Shown: positions 40,804-49,870, numbered from the stretch's first letter. The stretch: 64,000 nt of DNA from VAYN01 sp963702075 (GCA_963702075.1 OY969703.1:434001-498000); one strand, 5' to 3'. A program made the numbers and translations. Notes: a model not told the origin generated them from the sequence alone.

Positions 40804-41760
40804 ATGAGCATCCTCGACGACGCAATTCGAGAGCACCTGGAACTGAAGCGCGCCCATGGCGCGGATGAGGCCGAGCTGAAAAAGCTCGAGGACGAGGCCT
40901 TCGGTCCGCCGGGGCGGCCGGAGGAGCCCGATCCGTTCTCTGAGGCGCCAACCGAGTTCATGGCGACGCCCGGCGCCGCTGACGCTGCGGAGGCCGGAGA
41001 GACGAGCGGCGGTCGCCGGATCAACATCGCCGACCTGCAGGAGCCGCCCCCGCCGGATCGCGCCGAGGAGCGCGAGGAGCCGCAGGCGGAGGCGACGTCC
41101 GCGACCGAGCCGGAGGCCGCCCCGCTCGCTCCCGCCGAGGACGCGACCCAGACCGCCCGCCCGGCCGAGGAGGATCTGCCGATCGCAGACGAGCCGTCGG
41201 CGAGCGAGCACGAGATCGTCGCCGAGCCCACCGAGGAGGCTTCGCCGACGCCCGCCGCGAAGGCCGGCCCCGGCGAGGAGACCCGAGAGCGCCTGGCGAT
41301 CGCCGAACAGCCGACCGAGTTCTTCGACATCGAGGCCGAGATGGGGACCGAGGATGCCCCGGCCGCCGAGCCCGGCGCCGAGATCCAGGCCTCCCGCACC
41401 GAGCCCTCGGTCGCCCCGCTCGCTGACGAGGAGGACGAAGAGGACGAGGAGTTCTGGAGCGACCAGCGCCTCTCCGACGAGCTCGACCAGGCGCTCGAGG
41501 CTCCACTGACCGCCGAGCACGAGCTGCCGCCCCTCACCGACGAGCACGACATCCCGGCGCCGGTAGCCGAGCCCTCCGCCATCGTCCCCGCGAACGAGGA
41601 CGACGACGATGGTGAGGAGCCCGTCCGTCCCGACTACGACCCGGACACCGGCCACGAGGACGTCCTCGAGGACACGCCCGACTTCCTCGAGGACGCCCCC
41701 GAGGACGACGAGCTCTGGTTCGAGCAGAAGCCCCCGAAGGATTTCGACTTCGACGACTAG
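40804..41760 (+). CDS. Very acidic, proline/alanine-rich protein of unknown function
   Basis: About 318 residues. The N-terminus SILDDAIREHLELKRAHGADEAELKKLEDEAFG looks like an amphipathic helix. The rest is low complexity, dominated by Glu, Asp, Ala and Pro, with blocks such as ADEEDEEDEEFWSDQRL and a C-terminal ELWFEQKPPKDFDFDD. It should be largely disordered and strongly negative. No signal peptide is seen. It lies between two tRNA-Ala genes of opposite strand. It may bind a basic partner or nucleic-acid machinery; nothing specific can be said. Confidence 0.7.
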   Translation: MSILDDAIREHLELKRAHGADEAELKKLEDEAFGPPGRPEEPDPFSEAPTEFMATPGAADAAEAGETSGGRRINIADLQEPPPPDRAEEREEPQAEATSATEPEAAPLAPAEDATQTARPAEEDLPIADEPSASEHEIVAEPTEEASPTPAAKAGPGEETRERLAIAEQPTEFFDIEAEMGTEDAPAAEPGAEIQASRTEPSVAPLADEEDEEDEEFWSDQRLSDELDQALEAPLTAEHELPPLTDEHDIPAPVAEPSAIVPANEDDDDGEEPVRPDYDPDTGHEDVLEDTPDFLEDAPEDDELWFEQKPPKDFDFDD

Positions 41761-41767
41761 CGGTTAG

Positions 41768-41840
41768 TGGAGCCAGCCGGGATCGAACCGGCGACCTCCG
41801 CCTTGCAAAGGCGGCGCTCTGCCAGCTGAGCTATGGCCCC
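41768..41840 (-). tRNA. tRNA-Ala, anticodon TGC
   Basis: Read on the minus strand: acceptor stem GGGGCCA / TGGCTCC, D-arm AGCTCAGCTGGCAGAGC, anticodon stem CCGCC / GGCGG with loop TTTGCAA (anticodon TGC, reading GCA), T-arm GGTTCGATCCC and discriminator A. CCA is not encoded. Confidence 0.95.
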
Positions 41841-41866
41841 GCGCGCCAGATTGTAAGCAGCCGGCG

Positions 41867-42838
41867 CTAGGCGATCAGCTGCTCGGCCCGCTTGCCCTCC
41901 GGCAGGTTCTGATCCGCGTGGTAGCTCGAGCGGACCAGCGGACCCGCGGCGACGGACTCGAAGCCGAGGTCGTAGGCGGCGCGCTCGAGGGCGGCGAACT
42001 CGTCGGGGTGCCAGTAGCGGACGACCGGGAGGTGGTTCTCGGTCGGGCGCAGGTACTGGCCGACGGTGAGTACCTGGACTCGGTGCTCGCGCAGGAGGCC
42101 GAAGGTCTCGACCATCTCCTCGAAGCTCTCGCCGAGGCCGACCATCAGGCCGGACTTGGTGACGACCTCCTCGCCACCCATCTCCTTCGCCATCTTGAGG
42201 ACGCGGGCGGAGCGGAGGAACTGGGAGCCGCGGCGGGCGATCGGGTAGAGGCGGGGCACCGTCTCGACGTTGTGGTTGAAGACGTCGGGGCGCTCGTGGA
42301 TCACCTTCGCCAGCGGCATCTCCTGGCCGCGGAAGTCGGGGGTGAGGATCTCGACCTTGCACTCGGGGGCCAGCATCCGGATCGAGCGGATCACGCCGAC
42401 GAAGGCGGAGGCACCGTAGTCGGGCAGGTCGTCGCGGTCGACCGAGGTGACGACGGCGTGGCGCAGTCCCATCGCCTTCACCTGGTTGGCGACGCGCAGC
42501 GGCTCCAGCGGGTCGTTCCAGGTCGGCTTGCCGGTCTGCACGTTGCAGAAGCCGCACCGCCGCGTGCACACGTCGCCGAGGATCATGAAGGTCGCGGTGC
42601 CGCGCTCCCAGCACTCGCCGACGTTCGGGCAGTTGGCCTCCTCGCAGACGGTGTGGAGGTTGTCGGAGCCGATCTTCTCCTTCAGCCGCCGGTAGTTCGG
42701 CCCGCCCGGCGCCGGCACCTTCAGCCACGGCGGCTTGCGGGCGCGACGGAAGGGGACGGTGCCCTCGGCGCCGGCGGCGGTGCCGCCCGGCTTGGCGCGG
42801 GAGCGGGTGACGTGGATGCGCTCGGCGGTCTCGCTCAT
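41867..42838 (-). CDS. lipA: Lipoyl synthase
   Basis: A 323-residue radical SAM enzyme that inserts two sulfurs into octanoyl groups on E2 and H proteins. It has both clusters: the auxiliary one CEEANCPNVGEC and the radical SAM one CTRRCGFCNV, followed by VTSVDRDDLPDYG and SGLMVGLGES. The RSSYHADQ segment near the C-terminus includes the conserved RSSY serine ligand. I use ATG 42838, which gives the normal family length. lipB and three pyruvate dehydrogenase genes lie 9-18 kb away in the same window. Confidence 0.96.
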   Translation of the reverse strand: MSETAERIHVTRSRAKPGGTAAGAEGTVPFRRARKPPWLKVPAPGGPNYRRLKEKIGSDNLHTVCEEANCPNVGECWERGTATFMILGDVCTRRCGFCNVQTGKPTWNDPLEPLRVANQVKAMGLRHAVVTSVDRDDLPDYGASAFVGVIRSIRMLAPECKVEILTPDFRGQEMPLAKVIHERPDVFNHNVETVPRLYPIARRGSQFLRSARVLKMAKEMGGEEVVTKSGLMVGLGESFEEMVETFGLLREHRVQVLTVGQYLRPTENHLPVVRYWHPDEFAALERAAYDLGFESVAAGPLVRSSYHADQNLPEGKRAEQLIA

Positions 42839-42852
42839 CGGCTCAGTTGAGC

Positions 42853-43797
42853 CTAGCGAGCACCCACATCGGCCGGTGCGGCCCAGAGGACCTCGTGCAG
42901 AAGCTTCAGGCAATCGTCGACGAAGTCGAGATCCCCGCCGACCCGCATCCGCCCCCGGTCGTCGTCGAGGAGCGCCGAGAACCAGGTGTCGACGGTCCCG
43001 ATCGCCCAGGCGTCTTCGGAAGGTTTGGCCTTGACGCAGCGCACGGTCCCGCCGGCGCTGACGTGGGCCGTCAGGGTCGCCGAACCGCGCTGGCCGTCCT
43101 GCCCGGTTGTGCCGACGATCCCGAGCTTGATGCTGCGCTCCTGGTGCTCGGGGAGCTGCAGCAGGGGGAGGGAGGCGCGCAGCACCGTTGTCATCTCGCC
43201 GACCGTCAGCCCACCCTCCTCTTCGCCGGCGGCATGTTGCTGCCGCCAGCGGCCGAGCCCGGCGATCAAGGCCATCCCATGCCGGGCCTGCTCGCTCAGT
43301 TGGTAGCGCTTGCGATGTCCCCGCGCCACGCTCTCGTAGAGGAGGCTCCAGGAGAGCAACTGGTGGGTGCGGCGGCTGACCTGGTGGAAGGTCATCTCCG
43401 CGGTGGCCTCGGCCAGGTCGGTGGCCGAGCGCCCGCCGTGACCCAGCTCCTCGATCCAGCCGTATGTCCACATCTCCCCCAGGAGGCCGCAGACTGTCCA
43501 GACCCCGTCGCCGCTCCCGGGCCCGGAGACCCACGGGATCGAAGCCTTGGCATAGGCGTCGATCAGGCGGTAGAGATCACGGCCGGCCGGGCTGAGGCTG
43601 TGGATCACGGTCGAGGGCACGCCCGCGACCTCCTCGCGGTCGACGAGCCCGAGTTCCGCGAGCTTCCGCGCATGCCGGTAGACGGTCCGGGGAGCGTAGG
43701 TCGGGACTTTTTCGGTGAGTTTCTTCGTGCGCAGGGAGCGCGGGCCCAGCGCCATCAGGATAGGGCCGTTCGCCCCGTTTCCGAGCAGCTTGAGCAC
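42853..43797 (-). CDS. Double winged-helix regulator (HxlR-like)
   Basis: A 314-residue DNA-binding protein with two winged-helix units. The first is at residues 1-70 (PILMALGPRSLRTKKLTEKV, APRTVYRHARKLAELGLVDREE), which resembles HxlR. The second is at about 105-175 (MTFHQVSRRTHQLLSWSLLYE with a wing RGHRKRYQLSEQARHG). The C-terminal part (TVRCVKAKPSEDAWAIGTVDTW) may be a ligand-binding SCP2-like domain. The GTG start abuts the conserved first helix. An 18-bp dyad upstream recurs at the promoter of 45100-49845. Confidence 0.72.
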   Translation of the reverse strand: MLKLLGNGANGPILMALGPRSLRTKKLTEKVPTYAPRTVYRHARKLAELGLVDREEVAGVPSTVIHSLSPAGRDLYRLIDAYAKASIPWVSGPGSGDGVWTVCGLLGEMWTYGWIEELGHGGRSATDLAEATAEMTFHQVSRRTHQLLSWSLLYESVARGHRKRYQLSEQARHGMALIAGLGRWRQQHAAGEEEGGLTVGEMTTVLRASLPLLQLPEHQERSIKLGIVGTTGQDGQRGSATLTAHVSAGGTVRCVKAKPSEDAWAIGTVDTWFSALLDDDRGRMRVGGDLDFVDDCLKLLHEVLWAAPADVGAR

Positions 43798-43945
43798 GTC
43801 GGCGACGGAGATCTCCTCGCCGGTCAGCTTTGTCGACTCCGTTCCGATGCGCTGCCGCCTCTCCCCGAAATGAATCGCCGTCCTCGCCTGGGTACGCGAC
43901 GATATCCAGAGTAACTCGCCGAGTCACCAAGTGCCAACTCCTTCT

Positions 43946-43963
43946 GAGCGACTTTTGTCACTC
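43946..43963. promoter_or_regulatory. Operator-like dyad upstream of HxlR-like gene
   Basis: GAGCGACTTTTGTCACTC matches 16 of 18 positions with 44985-45002. It lies about 150 bases upstream of the regulator gene start. The 432-base gap 43798-44229 holds this site, the promoter block at 44072 and the leader of the following gene; no further gene is supported. Confidence 0.55.
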
Positions 43964-44071
43964 GTGGCGGAGCCCCGCAAGATCCGTTTTGCAGGTGAAA
44001 AGGCCGCCCCCGGATGACTTACGCCCAAGTTCCTAGAGAGAGACTTAACTCATCAAACCGCTCATACAGCC

Positions 44072-44099
44072 TTGACCGATCGTCATTCGCTGATAGAAG
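44072..44099 (+). promoter_or_regulatory. Promoter block of exported-protein gene 1
   Basis: GCCTTGACC-N13-CTGATAG occurs here and again at 57766-57792 with the same spacing. TTGACC at 44072-44077 and TAGAAG at 44094-44099 (16-bp spacer) are possible -35 and -10 elements. CTGATAA also occurs upstream of the second family copy, near 55948. Confidence 0.4.
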
Positions 44100-44147
44100 C
44101 TCCGGTTGAACGATCCGTCCGATTGGGCGGAAGGGAAAAGAACCCCC

Positions 44148-44192
44148 GAGGCGCGCGTCTTGCAGGCAAGCGCCCCGAGGGCTCGATCAACG
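44148..44192 (+). promoter_or_regulatory. Conserved 45-nt leader block, copy 1
   Basis: It begins GAGGCGCGCGTCTTGCAGGC and differs at only three of 45 positions from 55980-56024. GGCG-N5-CTTG can pair with CAAGCGCC to form a hairpin. It lies in the 5' UTR of the exported-protein gene, ahead of the shared ribosome binding site AAGGAAAGGAAG. Confidence 0.55.
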
Positions 44193-44229
44193 CCCAGCCA
44201 AGCTGGGCATCAAGGAAAGGAAGTATCTC

Positions 44230-44916
44230 ATGAGCAAGAAGCTCATCACTGCCTGTGTGGCCGTGGTCGCCCTCGCGGCCTTCGCGCTGCCGGCAGTCGC
44301 CTCGGCCTCCCCGCAGCTCACACATCCGACAGGGACGAGACTGGCAACCGGCGTGACGATCAAAGGGACAAACGTCGGCGCCCTCCTGCTCACATCTACA
44401 GCGGGAGCCGTCCTGACGGAATGCTCGTCGGCGACGATGACAGGGACGCTGACCAAGAACAACGGCACCGAAGTCGAAGGAACGATCTCAAGCGCTGTCT
44501 TTACCGGCACCGAAGCAAGCGGGGCTTGCACAAAACTCGGTGGCGCCCAAGTCACAACCAACGTCGGCAACGGCACCCCTTGGTGCCTCAGCGCATTGAG
44601 TAGTTACGCCACGGATGAATTCCAGGTCCGGGGCGGCGGCTGCGGCGAAGCGAGCCGGAGCATCACATTCGTGCTCGATTCGGGAACCGCCGGGGTCTGC
44701 AAATACTCGCGGTCCACGCCGGTCAAAGGTACATTCACAACAGACACCACCGGCGACGCGATCCTGACCACCACCGGAGCCGGTGAAACAGGGGTCACCG
44801 ACACCCTGTTCACCAAGGAGGAAGGCGGAGTCCTTTGCCCCTCCGACGGCACCCTCGACCTCTCGTTCACACTCGAGACAGACGTAGCAACCGCTACGCC
44901 GCTGTTCGTCTCATAG
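44230..44916 (+). CDS. Exported 228-aa cysteine-patterned protein, copy 1
   Basis: One of four close paralogues in the window. The signal peptide is KLITACVAVVALAAFALPAVASA. The mature protein starts SPQLTHPTGTRLATGVTIKG and continues with STAGAVLTECSSATMTGTL, NGTEVEGTI, ACTKLGG, NGTPWCLSA, FQVRGGGCGE, VCKYSRSTPVKGTFTTD, AILTTTGAGETGVTDTLFT and GVLCPSDGTLDLSFTLE. Six Cys at fixed places suggest disulfides. It has weak similarity in style to the repeats of 11668-12885. GGAAAGGAAG eight bases upstream is the binding site. A strong hairpin follows. The function is unknown; a surface protein is likely. Confidence 0.75.
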   Translation: MSKKLITACVAVVALAAFALPAVASASPQLTHPTGTRLATGVTIKGTNVGALLLTSTAGAVLTECSSATMTGTLTKNNGTEVEGTISSAVFTGTEASGACTKLGGAQVTTNVGNGTPWCLSALSSYATDEFQVRGGGCGEASRSITFVLDSGTAGVCKYSRSTPVKGTFTTDTTGDAILTTTGAGETGVTDTLFTKEEGGVLCPSDGTLDLSFTLETDVATATPLFVS

Positions 44917-44940
44917 AGGTTTTCTCGAGGTTGTAAAGGC

Positions 44941-44976
44941 AGACCGGGGCCGCCCTGCGCGGCCCCGGTCTCCTCT
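44941..44976 (+). terminator. GC-rich terminator hairpin
   Basis: AGACCGGGGCCGC and its exact complement (44941-44953 with 44959-44971) enclose a 5-base loop and are followed by TCCTCTT. Shorter versions follow the two other family copies near 56776 and 57563. Confidence 0.7.
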
Positions 44977-44984
44977 TGGCTCCG

Positions 44985-45002
44985 GAGTGACATTTGTCAC
45001 TC
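44985..45002. promoter_or_regulatory. Operator-like dyad at fusion-gene promoter
   Basis: GAGTGACATTTGTCACTC is a near-perfect dyad; with one flanking G/C pair it has 9-bp arms around TT. It lies just upstream of the -35 element at 45020. It matches the site upstream of the HxlR-like regulator at 43946-43963. Confidence 0.6.
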
Positions 45003-45019
45003 CAAAACTGGGATGTACC

Positions 45020-45049
45020 TTGACACGTACGCGAATGGCCTCCTACTTT
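45020..45049 (+). promoter_or_regulatory. Promoter of the fused surface-protein gene
   Basis: TTGACA (45020-45025), an 18-bp spacer and TACTTT (45044-45049). It lies inside a longer open frame, which shows that translation starts downstream of about 45056. Confidence 0.65.
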
Positions 45050-45099
45050 CGAGGCTCGGGGGATTTCCCTCAATCGCTGCTGAAGGATCGGAAAAGGGG

Positions 45100-48000
45100 A
45101 TGGAGATGGCGGGACGGATGCGTGCTGTACGAGGCTGCTTGCTGCTCGCGCTGCTCGCGCTCTGGCTGATTCCCGCCGCCGCTGCGGCTTCCTGTCCCAA
45201 TGAATCTGCCCGTACCGGCCCCTCGGCTTCGCTGCCCGACTGTCGTGCCTATGAGCTGATCACTCCCTCTGACAGCAACGGGCGCTTGGTGACCACCATC
45301 AATACGTTCGGCTTTGGCCGTCCCCGCGACTTCTTTCCCGCCGAACTCGGATCGCCGGTCAGAGACAGCTTCATCTACATGACCCACGCCGGCGCCCTGG
45401 CGAGCCCGCCGGGCGGAGGCGGGGTCTTCGACGCCTACTTGGCAGAACGCGGGGCTGGCGGTTGGGTGACGACTCGGAGCTTGAGCATCTCCCGCACGAC
45501 GCTCGGCTGGCCGATCCCGGGTGGCTTTTCAGCCGATCAGACTTACTCCTTCCAGAACGTCGGCACTACCGACGGCGGCGTCGACTACGTCAGGGGACCG
45601 GACGGCTCCCTCACGCCGACCGGCGAAGGCTCCCTGGGAAGCGAACCGCAAGTTCAGGGCCGCTACATCAGCGAAGGTGGCGGGCACATCATCTTCACTA
45701 CCGGCACGAGCACCGAGCAGCAGAACTACTGGTGCGCGGGCTGCGCAGCCCGCAAGCTCGAGCCTCTGGCGGCACCCACCGGCACCGGCGCTATCTACGA
45801 TCGGACCATCGGCGGCCCCACCCACGCGGTTTCAGTTCTGCCGGGAGAGCAAGCGCCCGCGGCGGGCGAAGAGGCGTTCTACAAGGGTGTCTCGAAGTCC
45901 GGCGACGAGGTCGCCTTCACGATCGGCGGCGTCCTCTACGTGCGGGTCGACAACCAAGAAACGCTGGAAGTAGCGACCGGCAACCCCGCCTTCGGCGGCC
46001 TCTCTGCCGACGGGCGGTATCTCTTCTACGTCGTCGGGGGCGACATCCACCGCTTCGACGTCGAAACCGAAGCCGACGTCGAAGTCGCCGCGAGCGGGGA
46101 TGCCGAATTCGTCAACGTCTCCGCCGACGGCTCCCGCGTCTACTTCATCTCCGAACAGCAGCTCGACGGGGGTAAAGGGACGGCAGGGCAGCCGAACATG
46201 TATCTATGGCAGGGCGGCGCGCCGCAATACGTCGCAACGGTCATCCCGAGCGATCTCGAAAGAACCTCAGGGGTGGCGGGGGGTGTTCCGGCGCTGACGA
46301 AATGGACCGCCATCTTCGAACCACCGATCGGTACGGAACCTGGCCCCGGCGCCGACTCGTCTCGCAGCACCCCCGACGGGTCAGTGCTCGCCTTCGAGTC
46401 CCGCGCCAAGCTCACCCCGTACGAAAACGCCGATCATACCGAGATCTACCGCTATGACGCAGGAGACGGAAGCCTGATCTGCCTCTCCTGCAACCCTCGC
46501 ACCGAGCCCGCGACCAGGGACGCCCGCTTCCAGGAACTCTTGCGAGTCGGAACCTCGACGATCATCAACAACCTGACCCAGGACGGCGATCACGTTTTCT
46601 TCGAAACCCCCGAAGCTCTGGTCGAAGCCGATACCAACGGCAGCAATGACGTCTACGAGTGGCAGGTGGAGGAAGGGGTCGAATCGCGGAGCCTGATCAC
46701 CTCTGGGAAGACCGCTGAAGATCCACTCCCCGAAGGGTTTCCGGAAACTGAAAATGTCCCCCCGCGACCGAATCTCCTGCTCGGCGTCGCCCCCGGTGGT
46801 GCGGACGTCTACTTCACCGCCCAGGAGGCCCTCGTCCCCGGGGCAGGGGAGGGAGGGACGCTGGCGATTTACGATGCTCGGGTCGGAGGCGGCTTCCCGG
46901 CGCCGACCGCCCCCGCCATCTGCTTGGAAGAACAATGCCGTCCCGCCGGGCTTGGCGGAGCGCCCCCATTCTCCGGGCCGCAATCGGAATCGACCGTCGG
47001 CAGCGGCAACGTCAAGGCCCGCCGCAAGAAGTGCCGGCGAGGCAACAATCAGGCGAAGAGGCACAAGCGCTGTGGTCGTTCTCATGGCAGTAAGCGCGTC
47101 GCACGGATCTCGGCCGACTCCGCCTCGCGCGGCGAGGTGCAGAACGCTGTAGCCAGTCCCTCGTCCAGTGCCGTCGAGCCGCTGAACGCGACTCAAAAAA
47201 TCACTGCGGAGGCCGTCACCTCCGCGGGGAGCGGGGAACCGGAAGGCGGCATCGAAAGGTTCGAAGCGTCCCGGTCGGCCTCCGCGGCGGGAGCGCATCC
47301 GGACTTCACCACCTTTTTCGAAATCGATCATTCCGAAAAAGGCGGGCAGGAGGATGCCAACGCCTCGCCTGAAACCATCTCCTTCAGCCTCCCGGCGGGG
47401 CTGGTCGGCTACCCCTCGTTGCTGCCGACCTGCAGCATGGGTCAGCTCGCCGCCGACGGCAACTGCCCGGTGGGCTCGCAGGTCGGGATCACGAGGATAA
47501 AAACGGGAGATCCGCTCTTCGAACCGGCGGTCGAGCCCGTCTACAACATCGCCCCACCGCACCCTCAGACGGAAGTGGCGCGACTCGGATTCATCGGCCT
47601 GCTCTACCCGGTAACCATCGACGTCGGTGTTGACACCGCCGGCAACTACGGGGTGACGGGGACCGTGAACGACTCCCCGGGCCTGGCGACGCTGATCCGG
47701 GCGAGAACCGTGCTCTGGGGCGATCCGGCCGGGCACGAGCACGACAAAGAACGGATAGCGCCGTTCGAAGTGCCCCTGTGCCCGCTGGGCGTCCCCTGTA
47801 AAGCAGGGGGCGAACGGCCGAGTGGGATCGAAAGCTCCCCAGCCTTTATGACCAACCCCGCCGCTTGTCAAGAAGATGAAGTAAGCCTGCGGATGGCCTA
47901 CTACCAGCTGCCAGGCCAAGTCTTCGGCGCGAGCGCCCCTCTCCTGGCCGATAACACCCATCTCCCCTCGGTCACCGACTGCACCGGCCTCCCCTTCGCC

Positions 48001-49845
48001 CCCACCTTCAGCGCCGACCCCACCAGCCACGTCGCCGGCGCCCCCACCGGCCTGAAGACGGTCCTCAAGGTCCCCCAGCACCTGATGGCAGACGAACGCT
48101 CCACCGCGACCATGCGCGAAGCCCGGGTCACCCTCCCCGCCGGCATGCAGGTAGCCGCCGGGGCAGCCAACTGGATCGGCGTCTGCACCGAAGAACAGGT
48201 CGGCTACCACGAAGAAGTCGACACCAACTGCCCCGACAACTCCAAGCTCGGCACCGCGAAGATCATCTCCCCGGCGATCTCGACCCCGATCGAAGGCACG
48301 ATCTACCAGCGCGCCCCGAGACCAGGCCACCAGCTCGGCCTCTGGCTCACCGCAGACGCCTTGGGCCTCCACGTCAAGCTCCCCGGCGAACTCGAGCCCG
48401 ACCCCGCCACCGGCCGCCTCACCGCGGTCTTCGCCGACCTCCCCCAGGTTCCCGTCGAAGAGATCGACCTGGACGTCTGGGGCGGCCCCAGGGCCCCGCT
48501 GCAAAACCCCGACCACTGCGGCACCTTCACCACCGACTTCACCTTTGCCCCCCACTCAAACGACCCCGCCGCCACCGGCCAGAGCACCATGGCGATCACC
48601 GAAGGCTGCAACCAGGGCTTCGCCCCCACCCTCAAGGCGGGGGTCACCGAACCGACCGCCGGCAAATACAGCCCCTTCGTCTTCGACCTCACCCGCCCCG
48701 ACGGCAACCAGGCCCTGCGCGGCTTCTCACTCCACCTCCCAGACGGCGAGCTGGCGAAGGTCAAGGGCGTCCCGCTCTGCCCCGACGCAGCGGCAGCCTC
48801 CGCCTCCTGCCCACCGGGCTCGAGGATCGGCAGCCTCCAGGCCACCACCGGCCCGGGCCCCGACCCCTTCACGCTCCCCGAGCCCGGCAAGGCCCAGCCC
48901 CAGATCTACCTAGGCGGCCCCTACCAAGGCTCGCCCTTCTCGATCGTCAGCGAGGTCCCCGCCCAAGCCGGGCCCTTCGACCTGGGGACCCTCGCGGTCA
49001 GAAGCGCCCTTGAAATCGAACCGGAAACCGGCCGTGGGGTCGCCAAGGCCGAACCGCTGCCCCAGTTCTTCGAAGGCGTCGGGATCGCCTACCGAAACCT
49101 CCACGCGGTGATCGATCGCCCCGAGTTCATGCTGAACCCGACCGACTGCTCTGAAATGGCGGTCACCGCCGACGCCGCCTCCACCCAGGGCACCGTCGCC
49201 CACCCCTCCGCTCGCTTCCAGGTCGACGGCTGCAAAGCCTTGAAGTTCGCGCCCAAGCTCTCCCTGAAGCTGAAGGGAGGAACCAAACGCGCCGCCTACC
49301 CGGCCCTGACCGCAGTCTTGAAGGCAAGAAAGGGCGATGCCAACATCGCCTTCACCTCGGTCGCCCTGCCCCACTCGGAGTTCTTGGCCCAGGAACACAT
49401 CGGCACGATCTGCACCCGGGTGCAGTTCGCTGCCGACAAATGCCCCAAGCGCTCGGTCTACGGCAAGGCCAAGGCGATCACGCCCTTGCTCGACAAACCG
49501 CTCTCCGGCCCGGTCTACCTAAGGAGCTCCAACCACCCGCTGCCAGACGTGGTGGCCAAACTCGGCGGCCAGCTCGAGATCGACCTGGTCGGCCGCGTCG
49601 ACTCGATCCACGGCGGGATCAGAACCACCTTCGAATCGGTCCCCGACGCCCCGGTCACCAAGTTCGTCCTGCAGATGAAAGGCGGGGCGAAGGGTCTATT
49701 CACCAACTCCACCGACATCTGCCGCGGCAGCCATAGGGCCACGGTGCGGATGCGAGCCCAAAACGGGCGGGTGGCCGATCTGCGGCCGGCGCTGCAAAGC
49801 AGCGGCTGCGGCAAGAAAAAGCTCGGCAAACACAAGAAACACTGA
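45100..49845 (+). CDS. Fused exported propeller plus giant surface protein
   Basis: About 1,581 residues. ATG 45100 (or 45106) follows GGAAAAGGGG and lies after the promoter, so earlier in-frame ATGs are not used. The signal peptide is RGCLLLALLALWLIPAAAAA. Residues to about 640 are a PD40-like propeller (YELITPSDSNG, LSADGRYLFYVVG, VSADGSRVYFISE), as in 13135-15501. A basic linker rich in Arg/Lys/Cys (KARRKKCRRGNN) follows. The remaining about 900 residues match 15498-18833: CPVGSQVGITRI, CPDNSKLGTAKI, GPYQGSPFSIVSEV, LNPTDCSEM, LDKPLSGPVYLRS. It thus equals the two coupled genes of the first region in one chain. Function unknown. Confidence 0.78.
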   Translation: MEMAGRMRAVRGCLLLALLALWLIPAAAAASCPNESARTGPSASLPDCRAYELITPSDSNGRLVTTINTFGFGRPRDFFPAELGSPVRDSFIYMTHAGALASPPGGGGVFDAYLAERGAGGWVTTRSLSISRTTLGWPIPGGFSADQTYSFQNVGTTDGGVDYVRGPDGSLTPTGEGSLGSEPQVQGRYISEGGGHIIFTTGTSTEQQNYWCAGCAARKLEPLAAPTGTGAIYDRTIGGPTHAVSVLPGEQAPAAGEEAFYKGVSKSGDEVAFTIGGVLYVRVDNQETLEVATGNPAFGGLSADGRYLFYVVGGDIHRFDVETEADVEVAASGDAEFVNVSADGSRVYFISEQQLDGGKGTAGQPNMYLWQGGAPQYVATVIPSDLERTSGVAGGVPALTKWTAIFEPPIGTEPGPGADSSRSTPDGSVLAFESRAKLTPYENADHTEIYRYDAGDGSLICLSCNPRTEPATRDARFQELLRVGTSTIINNLTQDGDHVFFETPEALVEADTNGSNDVYEWQVEEGVESRSLITSGKTAEDPLPEGFPETENVPPRPNLLLGVAPGGADVYFTAQEALVPGAGEGGTLAIYDARVGGGFPAPTAPAICLEEQCRPAGLGGAPPFSGPQSESTVGSGNVKARRKKCRRGNNQAKRHKRCGRSHGSKRVARISADSASRGEVQNAVASPSSSAVEPLNATQKITAEAVTSAGSGEPEGGIERFEASRSASAAGAHPDFTTFFEIDHSEKGGQEDANASPETISFSLPAGLVGYPSLLPTCSMGQLAADGNCPVGSQVGITRIKTGDPLFEPAVEPVYNIAPPHPQTEVARLGFIGLLYPVTIDVGVDTAGNYGVTGTVNDSPGLATLIRARTVLWGDPAGHEHDKERIAPFEVPLCPLGVPCKAGGERPSGIESSPAFMTNPAACQEDEVSLRMAYYQLPGQVFGASAPLLADNTHLPSVTDCTGLPFAPTFSADPTSHVAGAPTGLKTVLKVPQHLMADERSTATMREARVTLPAGMQVAAGAANWIGVCTEEQVGYHEEVDTNCPDNSKLGTAKIISPAISTPIEGTIYQRAPRPGHQLGLWLTADALGLHVKLPGELEPDPATGRLTAVFADLPQVPVEEIDLDVWGGPRAPLQNPDHCGTFTTDFTFAPHSNDPAATGQSTMAITEGCNQGFAPTLKAGVTEPTAGKYSPFVFDLTRPDGNQALRGFSLHLPDGELAKVKGVPLCPDAAAASASCPPGSRIGSLQATTGPGPDPFTLPEPGKAQPQIYLGGPYQGSPFSIVSEVPAQAGPFDLGTLAVRSALEIEPETGRGVAKAEPLPQFFEGVGIAYRNLHAVIDRPEFMLNPTDCSEMAVTADAASTQGTVAHPSARFQVDGCKALKFAPKLSLKLKGGTKRAAYPALTAVLKARKGDANIAFTSVALPHSEFLAQEHIGTICTRVQFAADKCPKRSVYGKAKAITPLLDKPLSGPVYLRSSNHPLPDVVAKLGGQLEIDLVGRVDSIHGGIRTTFESVPDAPVTKFVLQMKGGAKGLFTNSTDICRGSHRATVRMRAQNGRVADLRPALQSSGCGKKKLGKHKKH

Positions 49846-49870
49846 CATCCCACAGGGAGGGAACATCTAG

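Noticed and set aside
41867..43534. A 555-residue form of lipoyl synthase extending upstream
   Set aside because: The extension is Arg/Gly-rich and lies opposite or across the regulator gene; ATG 42838 gives the normal LipA length.
46381..48555. A 724-codon open frame antisense to the fused surface-protein gene
   Set aside because: It lies wholly opposite a gene with clear signal peptide, motifs and a paralogue. Long antisense frames are expected at this GC content, and its composition is biased with no family motif.
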